DNA of 64,000 bases from Caprimulgus europaeus (taxonomy: Eukaryota; Chordata; Aves; Caprimulgiformes; Caprimulgidae): positions 120,802,246 to 120,866,245 of the forward strand of contig OU015523.1 of the NCBI GenBank assembly GCA_907165065.1, written 5' to 3'. The translations under genes and the position numbers were made by a program. How positions within the stretch are numbered: the stretch's first letter is position 1; every line of letters starts with the position of its first letter. The notes below the pieces were generated by a model. The model was not told the DNA's origin. It worked only from the letters and a program-made list of their open reading frames with translations, and did no database searches. Below are positions 24,814 to 34,430 of this stretch, in pieces.

Positions 24814-24972
24814 CTTTTTCTTTTTCTTTTTCTTTTTCTTTTTCTTTTTCTTTTTCTTTTTCTTTTTCTTTTTCTTTTTCTTTTTCTTTTTCTTTTTCTT
24901 TTTCTTTTTCTTTTTCTTTTTCTTTTTCTTTTTCTTTTTCTTTTTCTTTTTCTTTTTCTTTTTCTTTTTCTT
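24814..24972. repeat. (CTTTTT)n hexanucleotide microsatellite
   Basis: About 26 tandem CTTTTT units, all pyrimidine on the plus strand. It makes three plus-strand frames read as LF, FS or poly-F and the minus strand as poly-K, which explains the long artefactual ORFs here. Confidence 0.99.
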
Positions 24973-25375
24973 CATAATAAATAAACCAACCAACTTACTA
25001 CCTACATGAAGAAGCGGATGTATAATGTAACTTATTTTACACTGTCAAACAGGCATACTAGTAGATTCCTCAATGCTGGTCACCTGCTTGTTTTCTGTCA
25101 CACAAGGTGCTTGATCAGTATAATTTCCAGTGACAAGAGTCAAGTAAAAGAGAAGTGGCAGAGAAACAATGACTCTACTACTTATGCATGGGGAAAAGAG
25201 AAAGTTTTGCGATTTGAATTCAGTAGGAATAAATGGAATATTTTTGTCTCTTGAATGTACTAATATGTTGGAGACCTGGATAACTTGGAAACTAGAATTT
25301 AGCCTGGAAGATAAGTTTTGTGTTCTGTTCCAAAAGAAGAATTGCTACTGCCCAGTTTGTGTCATAAATCTTCTA

Positions 25376-25822
25376 CAGAATCATAGAATGGTTTGGGTAG
25401 AAGATCATCTAGTTCCAACCCTACTGCCATAGGCAAGGACATCTTCAACTACAGCAGGTTGCTCAAAGGCCCATTGAACCTGACCTTAAATGTTTCCAGC
25501 GATGTGACAACCACAACTTTTCTGGGCAATCTGTGCCAGTGTCTCACTACCCTCATTGTAAATAATTTCTTCCATATATCTAGTCTGAATCTACCCCCTT
25601 TTGGTTTAAAACCATCACCTCTTGTCATATTGCTACAGGTCTTGCTAAAAAGTTTGTCCCCAACTTTCTTATAGGTCCCCTTTAAGTATTGAAAGGCCAC
25701 AATAAGGTGTCCCCTGAGCCTTCTCTTCTCCTGAAGGCTAAACAGTACCGACTCTCTCAGCCTTTATTCACAGGAGAGGTGTTCCAGCCCTCTGATTATT
25801 TTTGTGGCCTAACAAAGACCCC
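25376..25822 (-). mobile_element. Avian CR1 LINE, 5'-truncated copy
   Basis: The minus strand gives the CR1 C-terminal RT and 3' end. On the plus strand it starts AGAATCATAGAATGG. The minus-strand frame (25,449-25,700) reads MAFQYLKGTYKKVGDKLF and MRVVRHWHRLPRK, typical ORF2 blocks. The 3' end is complete, and the copy fades near 25,822, about 90 bp before the LTR. Confidence 0.92.
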
Positions 25823-25915
25823 ATGGATTCATAAGAGGCACATTGCTTCTAGTTGTCCAGATGCCTCTTCCTATGAAGTTCACAGACTTTCTCATCTCTT
25901 CAAGTTTCTTCATCG

Positions 25916-26052
25916 TGGTGGTTTCACTCCTTTGGTTAGCAGCCAAACACAATCTCTCTCTCATTCCCCCTGCCCAGGGAATAAGAGAAGGGAACAGAAG
26001 AATAAAAGCAAGAAAACTTGTGGGTTGAGATAAAAATATTTTACTAATAGAA

Positions 26053-26114
<62 letters not shown>

Positions 26115-26535
26115 TGCAAATTAGTGATACACAGTGCAGTTGCTCACCACCCACCAACCAGTGCCCAGCCTGTCTCCAGTTAATGATCCTGGAGCAGAGA
26201 CAGTCCCAAACCCACAAACCACAACCCCAGAAGAGGGATACTGAACAATCCCTGAGGCAATCTCTGGTTTTCTGGTCAACCCTCATTAATAAGCTGAACA
26301 TGACATAATGTGATATGGAATAACTCATTGACATATCCAAACACCAAGCTTCCCTCTCCTAGTACTTTGCACTTGCAAACTAGCAAAATACAATATCCTT
26401 GGATTTCCAGCAACAACTAAAAACATTAGTACATTATCAACATTCTTCTCATAACAAATTTCGTATTGAAACCAAAACACAGTGCTTTCTAGCTACTAAG
26501 AGAGAAGTTAACTCTATCCTAGCAAACCCAGGACA
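25916..26535 (+). mobile_element. Solo LTR of the same avian retrovirus family (copy 2)
   Basis: It runs from TGGTGGTTTCACTCC to CTCTATCCTAGCAAACCCAGGACA. It shares with copy 1 the blocks TTGTGGGTTGAGATAAA, CATGACATAATGTGATATGG (cognate of CATGACGTCATATGGTAT), TTATCAACATTCTTC and AACTCTATCC. It carries an AAT microsatellite after the shared GAGATAAA block. It is flanked by TTCATC on both sides (25,909-25,914 and 26,536-26,541), with one extra base at the 5' junction. The termini are TG...CA. No internal retroviral genes are present. Confidence 0.75.
26056..26113. repeat. (AAT)n microsatellite inside LTR copy 2
   Basis: About 19 AAT/TAA units within the LTR, just downstream of GAGATAAAAATATTTTAC. 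Copy 1 has no such run at this place, so it expanded after the copies separated or belongs to a sub-lineage. Confidence 0.95.
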
Positions 26536-28169
26536 TTCATCCTAACATTTGCCTGATTCTTAGACTATTTCTCAGCTTGTTTTATAGTTTCACTCAAATT
26601 TTCCCAGGGTCTCCTTACCAAATTTATCTCAGAATGCTACCAAAAGAATAGAGATTTTCAGAGGGGTCCTCTTTCAAGAATCTCTCTTCTTCAAATGTCT
26701 ATATCCTTTACACGTTCAGGAAACAATAACTTCTAAAATACCCTATATCCTGGTGAAGAACAGACATTGTCTTCCAGATCTTCACACAATGAAGATCTAC
26801 ACAAGTCTTCTATTTGCATGAACAAGTGCAAGGGCAGCTTTTTGCACAGATATTTCCATTTAGCCCTGCCAAGCAATGCAGCACTACCCTGCCCTGAAGG
26901 GATCTGAGTAGGAACTTTTGTGTCATCAGGTCTTTCACATCTACAACCATTTCCATGCAGAAAAAGGCTGACGCAGGTTGGAGTAGTCTAGAGGAGTTTC
27001 CTTTCCCAGTGCTTATATATTATTTATTTTGAAGAGACAGCATCCAGGACTATAATTCTAAGAAATTTTCAACATCTACTTTAAAAAAAATATATATTTT
27101 AATTAAAAGGGAAATGGAGAAAAACAAGTAAATCAGCTAGAAATATAATCCAAAGAGGAAAATTGGAAAATTATACTTTAACCTTAGGGTTGTTCAAAAT
27201 CAGATAATGAGTTTATCTTGAAATCCTGAGTGCATAGTATACATGTGTATATGTACGTGTGTGTGTACACATGTGTGAATATATATAAATACAAACAGGA
27301 GTCTTCAGGAGTTTATACAGTACTTTCACACTATCTATCATCAAAGCTGTTTTTCCCTTTCTATATTTAAGCTGAGTTTATTAAGTTCATGAATCCAAGA
27401 CATCCTCAGAAATATCTGCTTATGAACTTGAGCCAAGTCCTAAGGGAGACTTGCATGGCATTTGCACACCCTGTTGACATTTAGAACAAAAGTCAAGCCC
27501 TGAAAACATAACAAAATTATGGGTTAGCTCTCTTTTCAGTGCCTGCATAAATTAACAATATTGTCATCCTTGTCATTTAACGCTATGGCTGCATCAGCGT
27601 AGAAATTCATATTAACAGCACTGACCCCTCGGTCACTGAACCTTCAGAATGGAGAATAGATTTCGCAATGGGCTGCAGTGACTTTGCTTTAGAAATCTTA
27701 GAAGAGCTGCAGCAGCTACTGTGGATTATGGACTTTTCAACCAAAAATTAGTGGTGATGGAGAGAAAAAAAAAAAAAATACTGGACTGATTTTTTGTGTG
27801 GGCTCGCATATTTAATCTTAATTTTATTAACAACTCAAAAATCCTGTGGAAGTTCTAGATCTCTGCTAGATGAAGAATGCAGTCTTCTAACAATCTTAGC
27901 TTTGATATGATACTTAATACTGATCCTGCTTATTTTAGTGGCTTGGCCAAGGCCACCTGCCTTCTTGACTGTACTCCCTCTTGAATTGTCTCACTAAATT
28001 CAGCGTGGATGATCTGGCAAGCTCTGAAAGCAGTCTAGCTTAGATAGGGAGCCTGAGATTTTTAGCATCCTTAGTTTAAAAATGTACTTCTGAAAGAGTT
28101 TGGCTCCAACCCCTTTAGCTGCTCAAATTATATTTATAGTCACATTTGGCATCTACCTGACAATTTCCA
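26536..28169. other. Unannotated non-coding sequence
   Basis: No gene is recognised. At 27,241-27,274 ACATGTGTA and its reverse complement TACACATGT flank a TG-rich 16-bp spacer, a local imperfect dyad in low-complexity DNA. Confidence 0.55.
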
Positions 28170-28310
28170 GCCACAGATCTCATGGCAGTTTTACAAATCA
28201 CTGCTCCCCTCAGTTTACAAGGAAGTTAAGACAACTTGAGCACACAGTTGCTCAGTAGCAGTTGTCCAGACTCCTGGTCTGAAGAATTATGCTCTGAACC
28301 ACAGTATCCC
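28170..28310 (-). mobile_element. Ancient tRNA-headed SINE relic, inverted
   Basis: CAGTTTTACAAATCACTGC, GTTGCTCAGTAGCAG, AGACTCCTGGTCTGAAG and TGCTCTGAACCAC follow the order of the inverted SINE at 14.6 kb. The end corresponds to the tRNA head. Diverged. Confidence 0.5.
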
Positions 28311-28456
28311 TGCAATGTTAGAAACTATATAGTCTGGAACAAAACTAAACAAAGCTATCTTGATTCAATTTGAACACTACTGTGGTAGGTCTACAGGAAA
28401 AAAAAAAAGTATAAATACAAATGCAAGCTACTGGTTAGGATGTTAGTAAGAACACT

Positions 28457-28495
28457 TTAATACTATATATAGAGAAATTCTATATATAGTATTAA
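28457..28495. repeat. Perfect 17-bp inverted repeat
   Basis: TTAATACTATATATAGA at 28,457-28,473 and its exact reverse complement at 28,479-28,495 are separated by GAAAT. No mismatch exists in the arms. It could form a cruciform or RNA hairpin. No known element is recognised around it. Confidence 0.97.
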
Positions 28496-28944
28496 GGAGA
28501 TGGATGTATTTTATCTTCTGTCAATGCATAAAGCTGTCTGAGTGTAATAATAATTCCTAGCTGGGCCTACCTCTGCATAGATTGCTTACAAATCATTGCA
28601 AATATTTGTACAGAGCAAAGCACAAGACAGATGAATAGAAAAAAGCTGCAGGAAAAGACCAGTCCTGAGCAAGGACACCTCTGGAGAGGGCCTCAGATAT
28701 CTTACTATGTAAAGTCTAGATACACAAGAACGGTGAAGTTATATTTATCTCCATAATATTTATTGCAGTTTGCAGGTCTGATAGAGCTTTACAAAGCTGG
28801 TGTTCAAATGCTGTAGCTCTTCTGAAAACACTCTTATTTCCTGTCCCTGTGGATGGGAAAACATTTGGTATTAAATATTTCAGCAGAATTACTCTTCTTT
28901 TTCTAGTAGAGGATATCAAATAACTGTGAAAGGTTCAGCAAGTA

Positions 28945-29045
28945 TGTCTTATTTAACTTTTCAGGATGAGGGAAACTGAGGCTCAGAAGTGCCTTGTCTA
29001 AGAACTGAAAAGTCACTGTGGCATCCTCTGTTCTGACCCCTGAGA
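28945..29045 (-). mobile_element. MIR-like SINE relic, inverted
   Basis: AGGATGAGGGAAACTGAGGC, CTCAGAAGTGCCTTGTCTAA and CCTCTGTTCTGACCC match the inverse of the MIR core and head. The GAAACTGAGGCTCAGA word is nearly consensus. Confidence 0.6.
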
Positions 29046-30418
29046 GACATTGCTACTCATCTTGGGGGAGAAAGAGGCCACAGAGCCTACAGTACCACTT
29101 GACTGTGCATTAACATCTACAGACCACGATAGTTTTCACTTGTCAATAAACTTTTGCTATCTTATTTTGTATTTCACTTCTACAAAAACTTTTTTTATAT
29201 TATTTTCAAATCAATTTAAGGAAGGAATAACATCTTTAGAAATAAATTTAAGGTCAATGTTTCCTCCCTAATCAGCCCCACAGCATTGTTTTTTCTCCAA
29301 GAGGATGATGGACTGGTTGTAGCTCTGCCAAACCTCTTTGTCCTCAGCCAAAATGACAATCCCTGGGAAGCTCTTGGTGCAGTTCTTGCATTGCCTCAGG
29401 TCTCTCCCTCCATTGCTGTCCCTGCTCAGGCTCACCCTGTTGCAGGCACTCACTCTGATGAGACAAAGAATGTTTTCTTTTTAATTTCCATTGTAAAGGC
29501 AGTCACCATTTAACTATATTAATCTTCTGATTTTATCTCTATGCCTGTTATTTTTTACAGTCAAGAGAGAGTATAATGGTAAGGAATATTTGGAAAATAG
29601 GATGGAAAATATTTTTTAAATTAGCTCCAAAAATGTATATGTTAGTACCATTTCCAGTACCACACCCTAACTGCAGGGACATTCACAGCCAGGTTAAGGT
29701 ATATAGTGGGAGATAATCATAGAATCACAGAATGATTCTTATAATAATCCGGGATATCAGACAAAAAACAAATATTATTGCAAATAAAACACCTTAGCTG
29801 TGGTCAGTATGCTCTATCATTTAGTTATGTTTCCTTGCTTGAAATAAGAAAGTCATAATTTATTTATCAGGAAGAAAAAACATTTCCTATTCATTCCTTT
29901 TAATATACACCTTAAAATATTCTGGTTACATTTTTGCCTTTTTTTTTTTCTTTTCCTTATTTTCCTTCTTCTTTTTCTTTTTTGCCTTCTCCTGTGTTTT
30001 TTTTTTTTATTTTATTTTTTATTATGAATAAAGAAGTACCTATGGAGGATGTCATCAATTTGACACAGTAAGTGGAAGCCTAACTTTCCACACTTCCAAT
30101 GAGATTTAGGTCTCACTCAAAGGCATGAATGACCACTGCAGATTAACCTCATTTCTGTAATTTCTTTGGCTTCAGTGCAGCTGTACATGGGATAAATGTA
30201 GCCATTATTTTCAAATGTGAACTAATAACCTATATTTTCTATTTTACATGACTATCATTGTGCCATTTCTTGAAATTCAAGTGCAAAGCATTTAACTGGC
30301 GGGACAGTGCTTAGAGAGATCATCAGCATCTTTTCCTAATTTTTCCACTTCCATTCAATAGCTTTTTTGTGACAACTCCTGTCTGTGTCATAGATCATCA
30401 GGATGAATTCTGCTTTAA
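29046..30418. other. Unannotated non-coding sequence
   Basis: No gene is recognised. It has a T-rich low-complexity block at about 29,940-30,022, and a tiny CR1-tail-like trace (ATCATAGAATCACAGAATG) near 29,717-29,735 that may be the last bases of a further minus-strand insertion. Confidence 0.5.
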
Positions 30419-30929
30419 TCATGGAACCATAGAATGGTTTTGGTTGGAAGCAACCTTTAAAGGTCATCTAGTCCAACTCCCGTGCAGTGAGCAGGGACAT
30501 CTTTAACCAGATCAGGTTGCTCAGAGCCCCATCCAACCTGACCTTGAATGTTTCCAGGGATGGGGCATCTACCACCTCCCTGGGCAATCTGTTCCAGTGT
30601 CTCACTACCCTCACTGTAAAAAAATGTCTCCCTAATATCCAGTCTAAATCTCCCCTCTTTTGGTTTAAAAACATCACCCCTGGTCCTATTACTAAAGGAA
30701 TATGACTACAGGTCCTATTACTACTGCTAAAAAGTCTGTCCCCATCTTTCTCATAGGCCCCCTTCAAGTATTGAAATGCTGAAATAAATAATGTCTCCCT
30801 GGAACCTTCTCTTCTCCAGGCTGAACAGCCCCAACTCTCTCAGCCTTTCTTCCCAGCAGAGATGTTCCATCCCTCTGATCATTTTTTGTGGCCTCCTCTG
30901 GACCCACTCCATGTCTTTCTTGTGCTGAG
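30419..30929 (-). mobile_element. Avian CR1 LINE, 5'-truncated copy with internal duplication
   Basis: The minus strand encodes CR1 ORF2 C-terminal blocks ([48 protein letters not shown]) and the complete 3' end. GGTCCTATTACT occurs twice (30,682-30,693 and 30,711-30,722), showing a local duplication of about 29 bp that disrupts the frame. Otherwise it is well preserved. Confidence 0.93.
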
Positions 30930-33900
30930 CAATATCTTGACATACCATGGATTGTATATCATATCTCTTTCAGTTGCCGTCTTCCATCATCATAACCAGA
31001 TCTGTCCTAGTAGAATAGAACTCTGCAAGAAATGCTGGTGCAGACATGGTCTAGGATGCCCCAGGCTGACCTCATCCAGATTGCCTTTCTTGTGTCCCTC
31101 AGGCTGTTATTTTCGTTTTTGTCACATGATTTCCTTGATACTTGTACTTGGGTGAAGAAGTGCACTTGAGTTCTGGTCTCCTGAGCTACAGCAACATAAT
31201 ACAGCATAGCAGGAGTAGATTCATAGACTGGAGGAGATTATTCTGAAGACATGACTTCTCCATTACAATGTTTTTGGTGCACTGCTTTAAGCTATCTCTA
31301 CTCTACCCCCATAGAGTAAATGCTCATTAGTGGCTGGAATGTTAAGTGGACTCCTGAAACCCAACTTCTCCTTCACATCTACCTGAAAGGGATCCAGTTT
31401 GCTCCAAGGCAACTGAGATACCAAACGAATAACAACAATAAGTGAGGACTATCAACAGATTTGCCTCAATAGCACCCTCCTGATGCAAAGTAAAATGCCA
31501 GTGTAGGCACATACAGGAGGCACAGAAAGCTTATTTCCTTTTATTTCCAGCTTTATTGTGCTACTTATTTAACAAAGAATCTGGCCAGCTTTGTTTCTCC
31601 TGTTTGCAACAAGTATCTCTGCTAGTTTTAATCAGTGTCATAATTCAATTTTTGAGGCAAGTGCCACCCCTCTCCAGTCAAGAATAAATAAAGGAGTGCC
31701 ATGATGGAATGTCTCCATATTTCCTCACTCCCCATTTTTCACACAAAAATGGGTGTTTAATGATGTTTTACTGAAGCTGGATTTACAACTGAAGCACAGA
31801 ACAAGAGTTGTTTCACAGTGGTGTGGGTAAATGTGACAGAGGAGGCAGCATGGTTGGCTAGTCTACAGCCACAGAGATTGCAGGAAGAAGCCAGGGAGAA
31901 TACACAACCTTTAGAAAATTGGGTTATTTGAGGAGACTGGTAGGTAAACAAGAAAGAAAATATAAACTTGACTACTTTAAATTTTCATTTTCTAATGGAT
32001 AACAGCTTTTTAATAAATTCAGAGCTTTTCTCTCCAACTGCATACCCTGTTGTGAAACATGCTTTTGTCTCCCTGCAACTTAAAAAACCTCTCTGCTCTT
32101 AAAAAAAAAACCCCTCTTGATAGGATTTAGTGTATTGATGGTAAAGTGCTACCAGATTACAACTCCTGTTACAGGAACACTCATGTGAGGATGATAACAA
32201 CTATATCAGCAAAATGGCAGAGTGTCAGGAGGCCACTCATGGGAGAGGCAGAGGCTGCTGGTCAGCCCTGAGTCTCTGTGACTTTCCCACTACTCTTAAA
32301 GCCTGTGGCAAGGGTGGTGGTCCTGTTGGGTTTGGTCCTACAAGGCTAATGGAGAATGCCAAGGGGAAATATAACACTTTTAAACATTAAGGAGTGTTCT
32401 GCACACTTGAGAGATGAAAACTTAAAAAAAAAAAAAAAAAATCTTTTTCCATCTGGGCTATACATTTCTACAGCCTATAGCTGGTCTTAGTCATAAAACC
32501 ATGACGTTTACAATGTGTATGTAAGGGACAGGTGGGGAAAGCTATCTGTTATACAGTATCACATCAGGTATTTTTAATGCCTGAAGATGATGCGAGAGGG
32601 GAGCAGGGAAGACAGCTTGCAGACAGATTCTTCTCTCTACTAATTTATTCTCTCCCCCACATTCCCTTGACCTGTGATCTTGCACAAGCCCCAAAACAAA
32701 CCTGATCCATGCATGGTTATATGGCTTTCAGTATATTAAAAACCTCAAAGCACTCCCTGACTGGTGCTGCAAAGAGTGTTGGTGGCAGGGGGGACGTGCG
32801 TGGCCGTGCAAAGCTGTGAGCAATCAGACGGTTCTTTCTTATTTTAAGAAGTGTTACATGTCCAGGCTGTAGTATTCTGGCTCCTTTAGAAATGTGTCAG
32901 CTTAAACAATCTCTGCAGCACACATCTCCTTCCTCTAGTCCTATTTTTTTTGCCGTGTGCTGTAAGAGCTGTTCTGTTTCACCCCACCGTCAGCACGGAG
33001 ATTTTTATATGAATGAAAAATATTGAAATTATTTGCAGCCACTTCATTATAGCTACTGTGCTGGATGATAGGGGTTGGAGCACTTTTAGTACCTATAGAA
33101 ATACCCTGGGATGGAGGGAAGCAGGTAACAGTCTGGGCTGTCTCCAGCAGAGGGAAGTGGTACACACAGGCTTCCCAGCGTGTTCAGTCCTGCTGCTGTG
33201 CAGAGCAGCCAGGAAAAATGTCAGGTCTTGTGTTTGCAGAGCTGAAATACCCCCCCACCAACACAAACGCCTGGTTTAATCCCTTTTGGTTCATCGTAGC
33301 AATGGTCTTACCCCCTGTTTCCTCCAGACCAAGAAACCCTAACTCTCATATACAACCCCCAGCAACAAGACTCAGGTCGATGTTGGATTTTAAGTCCCAG
33401 AGTAAATTCTGGGAAGCACAAATACAGCTTTGGTTTTAAATGTAAGATTTTAATATTATATTCCAGAGACTACTTTATACCAGGGTTACCTTTCCAACAG
33501 TATGGATGAGAGATGGACATCCTTGAAAGATCTTGGGTTTGTGCAGGTGGTCCCAGCACTGCCTATAAGTGAATGTGTGTGCAGATGCACACGCATATTC
33601 CTGCACACCAACACACAGCTGAAGGCTGCCCAGACACATAGTTGTGGGTTTTTTTTTCCCTTTCTTTTTACTTGCCAAACTCACATCTTTCTGTTACAGG
33701 GTCCCTTATGGGTGTACACAAACACACACCTGCACAAGCTACACAAAAATGCGCTCATGTCTCACATGGAAGGAATCTTTTGACCACTTCTCCTTGAACA
33801 GTTACACGTTTAAAATCTATTTGACCCTTCACTTAGCTTCTTTGCCTTTAGAAAGAGTAGAAGCCTGCTGGAGATTAATTTATGGGGGAGATTATATCCT

Positions 33901-34250
33901 TAGCCTACACTTCCCTGAACTGCCTTAATGCTGTTTGCAAAACAAGCAGGTGACTTTGTCTCTCCCTCACCCCATCTAGAACTGCAGGGAGGCAAGATTT
34001 GCCTCAAGCTTTCAACCTTTAGATGCACCAGTTTTCCACTCTGAGCTACAGTAGGTGGGTAACAAGAAGATCCTATTAAAGTGAAATCAAGTAGCAAAAG
34101 GATTGTCAGCTCAGCAAATCAGAAATATATAGTATTTATCTTTTCTTCACCACATTCCTTCCTCTTCACAGAGGAAAAAGGAGAAAAAAATAGGGAGGGG
34201 AAAAAAAAAAGGTGATGAAGGGAGAGAAAAGAACCAGAGAGCAATAGCAC
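30930..34250. other. Unannotated non-coding sequence
   Basis: No gene is recognised. ORFs of up to 124 codons (33,065-33,439) lack motifs. An A18 run lies near 32,424-32,441. Confidence 0.55.
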
Positions 34251-34430
34251 AGCAATGGCTTGATTTTATATGTAGGAAATTAATCGTTGCTGCTAAAGAC
34301 ACAGCCTCTTTAATGAAGAGGCTGCTGCAATATCATCGCAACAACGAGCAACCCACATGTTCGATTACAACAGGTTGAGCCAGTGCACGCTCCCCTGTGC
34401 CACACTCAGAAAAAAATAAATCAAAAGTCT
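34251..34430. other. Possible conserved element with hairpin
   Basis: A repeat-free block with several CpGs kept in an AT-rich setting (AATCGTTGC, CATCGCAACAACGAGC, GTTCGATT). It contains a perfect 9-bp stem, CAGCCTCTT at 34,302-34,310 and AAGAGGCTG at 34,316-34,324, with a TAATG loop. Conservation is a guess from composition. Confidence 0.3.

Noticed and set aside
24523-24984. 153-codon plus-strand ORF ending in an LF repeat
   Set aside because: Its second half is the CTTTTT array. The first half has no recognisable feature.
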